DNA of 55,478 nt, from NCBI GenBank assembly GCA_041287495.1, contig JBEULE010000029.1:1-55478 (forward strand). Reading direction: 5' to 3'. Below, one piece after another: positions 45,657-54,256 of this stretch; positions within the stretch are counted from its first letter, which is position 1, and each line of letters starts with the position of its first letter. The DNA comes from JAOABC01 sp041287495. Its GTDB lineage: Bacteria; Aquificota; Aquificia; Aquificales; Hydrogenothermaceae. The translations under genes and the position numbers were made by a program. A model generated the notes under the pieces. The model did no database searches, was not told the origin of the DNA, and saw only the letters and a list, made by a program, of their open reading frames with translations.

Positions 45657-46563
45657 TTTAAAGATTGCAGTTATCTATGGAGGAACTTCAAGAGAAAGGG
45701 AGATATCTATAAAAAGTGGAAAAGCTGTTGAAGAGGCTTTAAAGAGATTAGGGTATAACTTTAAACATTTTGACCCTATAGAAGGTAAAGATTTTATAGA
45801 CAAACTGTATGAATATAAACCAGACCTTGCATTTTTGGTTTTACATGGTAAAGGTGGAGAAGACGGGATAGTTCAATCTATTTTACAGTTTTTAAACATT
45901 CCGTACACAGGATCAGACCACATTACAAGTGTGTTAGCAATTGATAAAGTTTTGACAAAGATAGTGTTAAAGCATTATGGTATAAATGTTCCCCAGTGGA
46001 AAGTTTTTTTCAGTTTAGATGAAGCATTGGATTTTATACCGGATTTTCCTGTAGTAGTTAAAGCTCCAACAGAAGGCTCATCAATTGGTGTATATATAGT
46101 AAATAATATGCAAGATTACGTAAAATATGTTAAGGAAGTATTTAAAATTGACAAAAAGGTATTAGTAGAGCAGTACATAAAGGGAAGAGAGTTGACGGTA
46201 AGTATATTAGACGGTGAAGTTTACGATATAGTTGAGATAAAAGTAGAGAGTGGTTTTTATGATTATTCAAACAAGTATATATCTGGTAAAACAAGTTATA
46301 TATGTCCTGCACAGTTAGAGGAGAGGATTTACAGAGAGGTACAGATGATAGGGCTAGAGAGTTATAAAGTCTTAAATTGCAGAGGACCTGCAAGGGTTGA
46401 TATAATGTTAAGTCAGGAAAATGTACCTTTTGTACTTGAAGTCAATACAATTCCTGGTATGACAGAAAGAAGTTTACTTCCAAAAGCAGCAGCGGTAAAG
46501 GGAATTAGTTTTGATATGTTAGTCGAGAGGATAATAAAAAACAGTATAGGGAATAAAGGATGA
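45649..46563 (+). CDS. ddl: D-alanine--D-alanine ligase
   Basis: A 304-residue ATP-grasp enzyme with YGGTSREREIS, LHGKGGEDG, PVVVKAPTEGSSIGV and VLEVNTIPGMTERSL, the standard Ddl signatures. It supplies D-Ala-D-Ala for the stem peptide. The start is a TTG at 45649 preceded by GAGAGGT, overlapping the murB stop. The stop overlaps ftsQ as ATGA. Confidence 0.95.
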   Translation: MSNLKIAVIYGGTSREREISIKSGKAVEEALKRLGYNFKHFDPIEGKDFIDKLYEYKPDLAFLVLHGKGGEDGIVQSILQFLNIPYTGSDHITSVLAIDKVLTKIVLKHYGINVPQWKVFFSLDEALDFIPDFPVVVKAPTEGSSIGVYIVNNMQDYVKYVKEVFKIDKKVLVEQYIKGRELTVSILDGEVYDIVEIKVESGFYDYSNKYISGKTSYICPAQLEERIYREVQMIGLESYKVLNCRGPARVDIMLSQENVPFVLEVNTIPGMTERSLLPKAAAVKGISFDMLVERIIKNSIGNKG

Positions 46564-47222
46564 GGAAGACTCTTATTGTTATAACATGGTTAGCTATATG
46601 TGGACTATTTGGGTACTATGCTCCAGCTTTACCTCTTGTAAAGGATTTTGTAGCTATTAAAGAGGTTAGAATAAAAGGAACAGATAAACTTAAAGAAGAA
46701 GATATAAGAGATATTTTTAAAAGTGAAAACTGGCTGTTTATATCAAAGGAAAGGATAGAGAATAAATTTAAAAAACTTGGATTTATAGAAAGTATAGATA
46801 TGGACAAACCTGCCTACAGAGTAGTTGATATAACGGTAAAAGAAAAAACTCCCTACGGTATACTATACATCGGAGATAAAAACTATATAATAGATGATAA
46901 AGGTTCAGTTATAGAAAATAGGTCTGACTATGATATATCAAAACTAAAACCTATAAAACTTGAAGATTCTGAAATTGAAAAAGATGATATAGCAAATATA
47001 AAACTGTTAGAAGATTCATTTAAAGATATCATATTTAGAGAGTTTATCATAAAAAAATCTTCTATATACTGTATAACAGAAGATGGAAAATTAATGGTTT
47101 TTTCAAGAGATAACATTGAAGACAGTATAAGAAAAGCTCAAATTTTTATGTCAAACGTTGGAATAAAAGATTACAGTTACCTAAATTTTACATTTGACAG
47201 TATGGTGATAACAAAAAGGTAA
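46560..47222 (+). CDS. ftsQ: Cell division protein FtsQ (POTRA domain)
   Basis: A 220-residue bitopic membrane protein: an N-terminal membrane helix (about 4-22), then a POTRA domain (IKEVRIKGTDKLKEEDI, about 33-95) and a beta domain. Sequence is poorly conserved, but the fold order and the place between ddl and ftsA identify FtsQ. It links early and late divisome proteins in the periplasm. It is at the short end of the family. Confidence 0.88.
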   Translation: MRKTLIVITWLAICGLFGYYAPALPLVKDFVAIKEVRIKGTDKLKEEDIRDIFKSENWLFISKERIENKFKKLGFIESIDMDKPAYRVVDITVKEKTPYGILYIGDKNYIIDDKGSVIENRSDYDISKLKPIKLEDSEIEKDDIANIKLLEDSFKDIIFREFIIKKSSIYCITEDGKLMVFSRDNIEDSIRKAQIFMSNVGIKDYSYLNFTFDSMVITKR

Positions 47223-47240
47223 AATAGAGAGGTGCAAGTT

Positions 47241-48479
47241 ATGAGTAAAAATAGGATAGTGGTCGCCACTGACATAGGTTCTTCCAAGATAGTCACACTG
47301 ATAGGTGATATCAATGAGACAGGAGAAATCCATATAATTGGATCAGGAGAAAGTTTATCAAAAGGTATAGATAAAGGATCAATAGTTAACTTAAATGAAT
47401 TTATAAAATCTTGTAGAGAATCTATAAGTAATGCGGAAGAAATCTCGGGATTTAGAGTAAATGTTGTTATATCTAATATATCCGGTCAGCATATAGATTT
47501 TAAAACTGAAAAAGACAGCATCATATTTGAAGGAAGCGGAAAAGAGATAGAAGATATAGATGTTGCCAATCTTATAGGTAAAGTCTCTGAAAAAGTAGCA
47601 AAGGATAACATAAAACTACTTCATATACTACCAAAAAAATATACACTTGATAATGACCTTGTTTTAGACCCTATAGGTTTAATAGGAAATAAATTAGAAG
47701 CAGAATTTAACATCATTACAATAAAATCAAACGTCTACAACAACCTAAAGAAATCTATTGAGTCTACCAATGTAGAAGTTATAGATTTCATTGCCAATCC
47801 TATAGCATCCTCTTTAGCTGTTTTATTTGAAGAAGAAAAGGATATAGGTGTTGCCTGTGTAGATATAGGTGGAGGATTGTCAGATATAGCTGTTTATAAA
47901 AACGGCAATCTTGAATTTATGAAGTCCATACCAATAGGTGGTATCTTGATAACAAAGGATATAGCTTACAGATTTAAAATACCTAAGGAAGGAGCAGAAA
48001 ATCTGAAAAAACAGATAGGTATAGCATCTAAAGATTTTTTAGAATCAAATGATACTGTTGAGATATCTTTAAGGGAAGGTAAGGAAAATATAAAGATAGA
48101 TAGATATGATGTTGTTGAAACAATAGAGTGGAGACTTACGGAGATACTGGAGATTATAAGAAGGGAGTTGGAAAAAAGTGGTCTTTATGATAAGCTTAAC
48201 GGAGGTATAGTTTTAACAGGAGGCGTAGCAAATACTCCTCATATAAAAACGTTAGCTGAGAAAATATTTGAAAAAGATGTAAGGATAGGAAAGCCAAAGG
48301 ATTACAGAGGTTTTAGTGATAAATTTTCTTCTCCAGAATATGCTACAGCTATCGGAATACTACATTTTATAAGAAATTTTAAGTTTAACAACAGGTCTCT
48401 TACAAAAAGTAATACAAACAAACAGTTTAATCTAGGTATCTTCACCAAATTTTTTGATAAAATAAAAGAGCTTTTTTGA
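47241..48479 (+). CDS. ftsA: Cell division protein FtsA
   Basis: A 412-residue actin-like ATPase that anchors FtsZ to the membrane. VVATDIGSSKIVTLIG (phosphate 1), CVDIGGGLSDIAVYKNG (phosphate 2) and GGIVLTGGVANTPHI (adenosine site) are visible. The C-terminal FNLGIFTKFFDKIKELF is an amphipathic membrane-targeting helix. ATG 47241 is taken as the start because GAGAGG lies just upstream; the in-frame GTG at 47232 overlaps that site. Confidence 0.95.
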   Translation: MSKNRIVVATDIGSSKIVTLIGDINETGEIHIIGSGESLSKGIDKGSIVNLNEFIKSCRESISNAEEISGFRVNVVISNISGQHIDFKTEKDSIIFEGSGKEIEDIDVANLIGKVSEKVAKDNIKLLHILPKKYTLDNDLVLDPIGLIGNKLEAEFNIITIKSNVYNNLKKSIESTNVEVIDFIANPIASSLAVLFEEEKDIGVACVDIGGGLSDIAVYKNGNLEFMKSIPIGGILITKDIAYRFKIPKEGAENLKKQIGIASKDFLESNDTVEISLREGKENIKIDRYDVVETIEWRLTEILEIIRRELEKSGLYDKLNGGIVLTGGVANTPHIKTLAEKIFEKDVRIGKPKDYRGFSDKFSSPEYATAIGILHFIRNFKFNNRSLTKSNTNKQFNLGIFTKFFDKIKELF

Positions 48480-48484
48480 ACTTC

Positions 48485-48489
48485 GGAGG
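48485..48489 (+). promoter_or_regulatory. Ribosome binding site deciding the ftsZ start
   Basis: GGAGG lies seven bases before ATG 48497 and within the extended frame from TTG 48476, so it selects the shorter ftsZ product. Confidence 0.7.
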
Positions 48490-48496
48490 AAATGTT

Positions 48497-49618
48497 ATGG
48501 AGATAAACTACGAAGCAAAAAATCCTACAAGAATAAAAGTCTTTGGGGTTGGCGGTGGTGGCAGTAATGCTGTTGCAAGAATGTATGAAGAAGGTATAAA
48601 TGATGTTGAGCTATACATAGTTAACACAGATCTTCAGCATCTTAATTTTTTACCTGTGCCAAATAAAATCCATATAGGTGAGTCTTTAAGTAGAGGTCTT
48701 GGAGCAGGATCAAAACCTGAAGTAGGAAGAGAGGCTGCGTTAGAAAATCTCGATAAGATAAAAGAAGCTTTAGAAGGTGCTGATATGGTCTTTATAGCAG
48801 CAGGTTTAGGAGGTGGAACTGGAACAGGAGCATCTCCTGTTATAGCTCAAGCTGCTAAAGAACTTGGAATCTTAACTGTAGCAGTAGTTACAAAACCTTT
48901 CAGTTTTGAAGGTAAAGTCAGATACAAAATAGCTGAACAAGGCTTAGAAGAACTTAGGGAGAAGGTAGACACCTATTTAGTAATACATAACGATAGACTT
49001 TTGCAAGTTGCCGGTAAAAATGTGTCCTTTGCCAATGCTTTTAAATTGGTTGATAATATACTCTATAAGTCAGTTAAAGGAATTACAGATATGATAATGG
49101 TCCCTGCTCTCATAAATCCTGACTTTGCTGATGTTAAAACAGTTATGGAAAGGGCAGGAAAAGCTTTAATAGGTATTGGAGTTGCAAAGGGAGACAGTAA
49201 GATAGATGAAGCAGTAGAAAATGCAACTTCATCTCCACTTCTTGAAGGAACTTCAATACATGGTGCCAAAAGATTACTTATAAATATTGAAGTAAGTCCG
49301 GATCTTTCCTTCCAAGAAGTAAATGAGGCGGTATCAAAAATAAGAGATATAGCTCACGAAGAAGCCCATATAATATTTGGTGCTTCAATAATTCCAGACA
49401 CAGAAGATGAGATAAAGATAACCGTTATAGCAACAGATTTTGAAGATGAGAAAAAGGTTCAAAAACAGGATATTAAAACTATAAAGAAACAAATAACCCC
49501 AAAAGAAGATACCAGAAAATCAGAGGAAAAAGAGGTAAAACCTGTTATAGAAGAGTTTTCTTACGATGATTTAGAAATTCCACCGTGGATTAGAAAAGGT
49601 GGTAGAGGAGTTAATTGA
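48497..49618 (+). CDS. ftsZ: Cell division protein FtsZ
   Basis: A 373-residue tubulin-like GTPase with VFGVGGGGSNAV, the signature GGGTGTG (about 106-112), NTDLQHL and the C-terminal tail peptide LEIPPWIRK that binds FtsA. It forms the division ring. ATG 48497 is chosen because GGAGG (48485-48489) lies at ideal spacing; a TTG at 48476 in the same frame overlaps the ftsA stop and has no ribosome site. Confidence 0.97.
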   Translation: MEINYEAKNPTRIKVFGVGGGGSNAVARMYEEGINDVELYIVNTDLQHLNFLPVPNKIHIGESLSRGLGAGSKPEVGREAALENLDKIKEALEGADMVFIAAGLGGGTGTGASPVIAQAAKELGILTVAVVTKPFSFEGKVRYKIAEQGLEELREKVDTYLVIHNDRLLQVAGKNVSFANAFKLVDNILYKSVKGITDMIMVPALINPDFADVKTVMERAGKALIGIGVAKGDSKIDEAVENATSSPLLEGTSIHGAKRLLINIEVSPDLSFQEVNEAVSKIRDIAHEEAHIIFGASIIPDTEDEIKITVIATDFEDEKKVQKQDIKTIKKQITPKEDTRKSEEKEVKPVIEEFSYDDLEIPPWIRKGGRGVN

Positions 49619-50130
49619 TAATAGGGCTGGCTAATATAGTCACTCTATCAAGGTTATTTTTAATTCCTTTCATTGTTTATTTCATACTTCAGGAAAACTA
49701 TGTTATCAGTGGTGTTTTAATCAGTATAGCAATACTTTCAGATTATTTAGATGGTGTTATAGCAAGGGCTGTAAACGATGTAACTAAACATGGTGAGTTG
49801 TTAGACCCAGCTGTAGATAAAATTTTTACAATTTCTCTACTGACTGCCTTCGTCCAAAAAGGTATTGTAAACACATATGAGGTTTTCCTTATAGTATCAA
49901 GGGAGATGTTAGTTACATGGGTAAGAAGTGTTATGGTAAACAAAGGTATAGTTGTACCTGCGTACTTCTTAGGTAAATTGAAAACTACTTTTCAGATGAT
50001 ATCTCTGTTTTTACTTTCCATAAATTTTGTAAGTTATGGTAAGATATCACTGTGGTTATCAATTCTCTTTGCGTACATATCTGCTGTTGAGTATTTCTTA
50101 ATATTTTATAGGGAAAGAGCATGGAAATAA
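49615..50130 (+). CDS. pgsA: CDP-diacylglycerol--glycerol-3-phosphate 3-phosphatidyltransferase
   Basis: A 171-residue membrane enzyme with the full CDP-alcohol phosphotransferase motif: DYLDGVIARA followed by GELLDPAVDK (DxxDGxxAR...GxxxDxxxD). It makes phosphatidylglycerophosphate. The start is a TTG that overlaps the ftsZ stop, with GAGGAG just upstream. It overlaps plsY by ten bases. Confidence 0.92.
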   Translation: MIIGLANIVTLSRLFLIPFIVYFILQENYVISGVLISIAILSDYLDGVIARAVNDVTKHGELLDPAVDKIFTISLLTAFVQKGIVNTYEVFLIVSREMLVTWVRSVMVNKGIVVPAYFLGKLKTTFQMISLFLLSINFVSYGKISLWLSILFAYISAVEYFLIFYRERAWK

Positions 50131-50705
50131 TCTTATACTCTCTATTTACTTACCTCATAGGTTCTATACCTTTTGGACTTATTGTAGGTAAAATCTTTGG
50201 GAAAGATGTAAGAAAGGAAGGTAGTGGTAATATAGGAGCTACAAATGTTACAAGGGTGTTAGGAAGAAAAGCAGGTTTATTGGTTCTTCTACTTGATGCT
50301 GCTAAAGGCTTCCTACCGATTTATTATCTGATATCAAAAGGATATCCTTCTAAAGTAGTTTCCATAGTTTCCATCTTTGCAGTTTTAGGACATACATTCT
50401 CCATATTTCTTAAATTTAAAGGTGGTAAAGGTGTAGCTACAGCTTTAGGAGTTTTATTTGCTTTAAACTTAAAGGTATCCATCATAATACTGATGTTTTG
50501 GGTTGGTATATTTCTGGCAACCGGATATGTATCCTTAGCTTCTATACTATCTGCAAGTATATCATGGGTTGTTTTGCATGTTTTATCTGGTGATATATAC
50601 TACACCTATGCATCATTCTTAATAGCTCTTGTCATAATCTTCAAACATAAATCAAACATAGAAAGACTTCTTGAGGGAAAAGAACACAGATTCATCCATA
50701 AATAA
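50121..50705 (+). CDS. plsY: Glycerol-3-phosphate acyltransferase PlsY
   Basis: A 194-residue multi-helix membrane protein with the PlsY signatures GSIPFGLIVGK, GSGNIGATNVTRVLG, GHTFSIFLKFKGGKGVATALG and FKHKSNIERL. It acylates glycerol 3-phosphate from acyl-phosphate, the first step of phospholipid synthesis. It overlaps pgsA, so the two lipid genes are coupled. Confidence 0.96.
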   Translation: MEIILYSLFTYLIGSIPFGLIVGKIFGKDVRKEGSGNIGATNVTRVLGRKAGLLVLLLDAAKGFLPIYYLISKGYPSKVVSIVSIFAVLGHTFSIFLKFKGGKGVATALGVLFALNLKVSIIILMFWVGIFLATGYVSLASILSASISWVVLHVLSGDIYYTYASFLIALVIIFKHKSNIERLLEGKEHRFIHK

Positions 50706-50720
50706 TTTCAAATTATGATA

Positions 50721-50747
50721 TTGATTTATAAGTATGATTATTATAAC
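50721..50747 (+). promoter_or_regulatory. Promoter of the H+-ATPase gene (apparently leaderless)
   Basis: TTGATT (50721-50726) and TATAAC (50742-50747) with a 15-base spacer. The -10 ends eight bases before ATG 50756 and there is no Shine-Dalgarno in that interval, so the message would start at or close to the initiation codon. Confidence 0.4.
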
Positions 50748-50755
50748 ATACCTAT

Positions 50756-53023
50756 ATGAAATACAGAGGACTTACTACACAAGAAGCTAAAGAGTTTATT
50801 AAAAAATATGGTAAGAATGAAATATCTGAGAAGAGAATACCTATATGGTTAAAATTTTTAAAAAAATTTTGGGGACCTATACCTTGGCTTTTGGAATTTA
50901 CTTGCCTATTGACGTTTATACTTCATAAATATGCTGATTCTGCAGTGATATTTGGACTTTTAATATTTAATGGAGTTGTATCATTTTGGCATGAGTTAAG
51001 TGCTGAAAATGCTTTGGAACTTTTGAAAAAGCATCTTAACATAAAAGCAAAAGTCCTAAGAGATGATAAATGGCAAGAAGTAGATGCTTCTGAAATAACC
51101 ATAAACGATATCGTACTTCTACAAAGTGGGTTTGCAGTACCTGCGGATATTGAAATATTAGATGGTGTTATATCGGTGGATCAATCTGCTATCACAGGTG
51201 AGTCTTTGCCTAAAAGCCTAAAACCAGGGGATACAGCATATATGGGCTCTTTTGTGGTTAGAGGAGAAGCCATTGGTAAAGTAAAGAGTATTGGTCAAAA
51301 TACATTCTTTGGAAAATCTGCAAAACTTGTCCAAGAAGCGGGAGTTAAAACTCAGCTTGAAAAAGTGGTGTTTGAACTTGTTAAATACCTTTTTATATTT
51401 GGAGTTTTACTTATAATAGTACTTTTTGGATTATCCTTGTATAAAGGGTTTGATATAAAATACATACTTCCTATACTGGTAGTGATGCTTTTACCTATCA
51501 TACCAGCAGCACTTCCTGCGGCATTTACACTATCCACTGCCCTTGGAGCAAAAGAACTTGCTAAAAATGGAGTTTTAACCACAAGGCTTTCTGCTATAGA
51601 ATCAGCGGCTTCTATGGATATACTATGTACTGATAAAACTGGTACAATCACAAAAAACAAAATTACCATAGAAAAGATATTACCTATGGATAGTTTTACA
51701 CAAAAAGATGTTATATGTTATGCAGTGCTATCTTCTGACCCCAAACAAAAAGACCCCATAGAAAATGCCATCTTTGAATATTTAAAGGATGAATGTAAAA
51801 ATAAAGAAAAGCTTAGCTTTGAGCCATTTGATCCATCTAACAAATATTCTACGGCAAAAATATTAGAGGACCAAAAAGAAATATATGTATATAAAGGCTC
51901 TCCAAAAGTAGCTCCCATTAAAAGCCAAAAACAAAAAGATATGTTCGAGGATTTAGCTTCTATCGGTTTAAGGGTTTTAGCAGTATGGATTAAAAAAGAT
52001 AATGAAGATATACTTGTAGGTTTTATAGGATTTTCAGACCCACCTAGAGAAGATTCTAAAGAACTAATCCAAAAAATTAAAGACCTTGGAGTATCTGTAA
52101 AGATGATAACAGGGGATACAGAGCAAACTGCCAAACATATAGCAAACTTGGTGGGAATAGAAGGTGAAGTATGTAATGCAAAGGATATAAAAGAGTCCTG
52201 CGGAGTGTTTGCAGGGGTCTTACCTGAAGATAAGTTCAAAATCGTAAAAACCTATCAAGAGATGGGACATACAGTAGGTATGACAGGAGATGGTATAAAC
52301 GATGCACCAGCTTTAAAACAAGCAGATTTTGGTATAGCAGTTTCAAATGCCACCGATGTAGCAAAAGCAGCTGCTTCTGTGGTATTAACCAATGAGGGAC
52401 TTGTAAATATAGTATCTGCTATCATCTTGTCAAGAAAAATCTATCAAAGACTTTTAACATATATATTTTCAAAAACCATAAGGGTATTTACCATCACAAT
52501 CACAATTTTTGCCTTTTTCTTAATAGATAATACATTTATTCTAACCACTAAGATGATTATATCCATGTTTTTTTTCAGTGATTTTTTAACTCTTTCTTTA
52601 GCTACAGATAACGTAGGATATTCTAAAACTCCTGATAAGTGGAATATCAAAAATATATCCTTTATATCTTTCTTGTTTGGAGCTTTTAGTACTATATGGA
52701 CAATACTAACTATATATCTATTAGGACATGAAGTATTTCATCTTGATATTGAAAGTATAAAAACCGTCACATTTTTAGCCCTTGTGCTAACAATACCTGT
52801 TAGCATATTTTCTGTTAGAGAAAGAACATTTTTAATAAAGCACACCCCTTCAAAAACACTTTTATGGTCAATGGTATTTGCAGTAATTGGTTCAAACCTT
52901 ATGGCTTATTTTGGTATTTTAATGAAAAGTTTACCAATAGATGTAATTTTAGTAGTGGATTTATCTATATTCCTAATGTTTTTACCTTTTAATGTATTGA
53001 AGCTTTTCATAATGAAACCATAA
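50756..53023 (+). CDS. Plasma-membrane-type proton-translocating P-type ATPase (P3A)
   Basis: A 755-residue P-type ATPase with ITGESLP (actuator, about 146-152), CTDKTGTITK with the phosphorylated Asp near 292, MITGDTEQTA and MTGDGINDAPALKQADFGIAV. There are ten membrane segments. The N-terminal GLTTQEAKEFIKKYGKNE and KFWGPIPWLLE are typical of the fungal/plant H+-ATPase group and its prokaryotic relatives. The segment FFFSDFLTLSLATDNV keeps an aspartate (near 609) where the plant pump has its proton-carrying Asp in helix M6. It lacks the long C-terminal autoinhibitory domain of plant enzymes. It would pump protons out with ATP. The gene stands alone with its own promoter. Confidence 0.9.
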   Translation: MKYRGLTTQEAKEFIKKYGKNEISEKRIPIWLKFLKKFWGPIPWLLEFTCLLTFILHKYADSAVIFGLLIFNGVVSFWHELSAENALELLKKHLNIKAKVLRDDKWQEVDASEITINDIVLLQSGFAVPADIEILDGVISVDQSAITGESLPKSLKPGDTAYMGSFVVRGEAIGKVKSIGQNTFFGKSAKLVQEAGVKTQLEKVVFELVKYLFIFGVLLIIVLFGLSLYKGFDIKYILPILVVMLLPIIPAALPAAFTLSTALGAKELAKNGVLTTRLSAIESAASMDILCTDKTGTITKNKITIEKILPMDSFTQKDVICYAVLSSDPKQKDPIENAIFEYLKDECKNKEKLSFEPFDPSNKYSTAKILEDQKEIYVYKGSPKVAPIKSQKQKDMFEDLASIGLRVLAVWIKKDNEDILVGFIGFSDPPREDSKELIQKIKDLGVSVKMITGDTEQTAKHIANLVGIEGEVCNAKDIKESCGVFAGVLPEDKFKIVKTYQEMGHTVGMTGDGINDAPALKQADFGIAVSNATDVAKAAASVVLTNEGLVNIVSAIILSRKIYQRLLTYIFSKTIRVFTITITIFAFFLIDNTFILTTKMIISMFFFSDFLTLSLATDNVGYSKTPDKWNIKNISFISFLFGAFSTIWTILTIYLLGHEVFHLDIESIKTVTFLALVLTIPVSIFSVRERTFLIKHTPSKTLLWSMVFAVIGSNLMAYFGILMKSLPIDVILVVDLSIFLMFLPFNVLKLFIMKP

Positions 53024-53029
53024 AAATTT

Positions 53030-54256
53030 TTACTTCCCCAACAGATTCATCAAATCAAAAACTTTAAGGTTGTAGTTGTATAAAGTAGAAAGATAGCTAA
53101 GCTGGGTGTTTTGGTAGTTTGTTTGAGAATCTAAAACTTCCAGAAGATTTGTTATATTTGCTTTAAATCTCTCTGTTGATAATCTTACTGACTCTTTTGC
53201 AGATTCAAGGTTTGATTTATCAGCTTGTAATTGTATATCTAATGCTTTTAGATCTATTAATGTTTTGTTTATATTTGTTTTTACCTCTTTTATCTTGTCT
53301 TGAAGCTGTATCTCATACTTTGATTTATCAACCTTTGCCTGTAGAACTTTACTTTCTTTTGCAAAACCGTCAAACAACTGCCAGTTAAGAGATAATCCTA
53401 AATTATATCCCTTTTTCCATACTTCGTTTCCAGCTGGAAAAGCTCTTTGATTGTTTACTTGATAGTTTAGAAATGCCGAAAGAGATGGGTAGTTTGCGGC
53501 TTTTTGATAATCTATCTGTGAATCAGCAAGTTTTATCTGTGCTTTTAAAACTTTTATCTCTGTGTTATCTTCTATCTTTGAGATATCAACATCTGGAGTT
53601 AGCTTTGATATCTGACCTTCAACAGGTGTTATATCTTCCAACATCAAAAATCTCTTTAGGTCTTCCATTGATTTTTCATAGTTTGCCTTTGCGTTTTCAT
53701 AGTCTGCTATGGCAGATTGAAGTTGTGAAGAAGCTCTCATAAAGTCATATTTAGCAAGGATTCCTTCCTTATATTTTGCCTCTATATACTTAAAGTTTTC
53801 TTGCCAGTATTTTAAGTTTTCTTCTTTTATCTTGGCTACTTCTCTGTTTAATAGAGATGTTAAAAACAATCTCCTTGCAGTGTCCTTTACTTTCTGTTTA
53901 ATATCCTCTTTTATAACCTGTTGTGTCTCTATATTTATCTTTGAGAGTTTTATAAGTGAAAATATCTGATAATCAAATATTTTTTGGGTTAAACCAACTT
54001 TAGCAGAGTACTGATTTGTTGGTGTAAATCCGTATATATAGTTTGGGTCCCATCTTGTATATGTACCTGTAATCAGCACTGAAGGTAATATATTACTTCT
54101 TGCTTCTTTAAGTTGATACTCTGTTTTTTCTATATCTTTCTCTGTAAGTTTTATGTTTGTAGCATTCTTTTCTGCTATTGATATAACCTCATCGTAGGTA
54201 ATTGCGTTAGCATATCCAAAATTTAAGAGGGCTGCGAAAATGAGAAACTTTTTCAT
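53030..54256 (-). CDS. TolC family outer-membrane efflux protein
   Basis: A 408-residue protein with a signal peptide (about 1-18, FGYANA) and two repeats of the long helical hairpins and barrel strands typical of the outer membrane efflux (OEP) family; LSLNWQLFDGFAKESKV is a classic barrel segment. It forms the outer-membrane duct of a tripartite pump. Its ATG overlaps the stop of the adaptor gene (ATGA). It converges on the H+-ATPase with only six bases between the stops and no terminator hairpin. Confidence 0.92.
   Translation of the reverse strand: MKKFLIFAALLNFGYANAITYDEVISIAEKNATNIKLTEKDIEKTEYQLKEARSNILPSVLITGTYTRWDPNYIYGFTPTNQYSAKVGLTQKIFDYQIFSLIKLSKINIETQQVIKEDIKQKVKDTARRLFLTSLLNREVAKIKEENLKYWQENFKYIEAKYKEGILAKYDFMRASSQLQSAIADYENAKANYEKSMEDLKRFLMLEDITPVEGQISKLTPDVDISKIEDNTEIKVLKAQIKLADSQIDYQKAANYPSLSAFLNYQVNNQRAFPAGNEVWKKGYNLGLSLNWQLFDGFAKESKVLQAKVDKSKYEIQLQDKIKEVKTNINKTLIDLKALDIQLQADKSNLESAKESVRLSTERFKANITNLLEVLDSQTNYQNTQLSYLSTLYNYNLKVFDLMNLLGK

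Noticed and set aside
51718..52239. Minus-strand 173-codon frame
   Set aside because: It is antisense to the conserved nucleotide-binding domain of the H+-ATPase, and Ser/Phe-rich composition marks it as a shadow frame.
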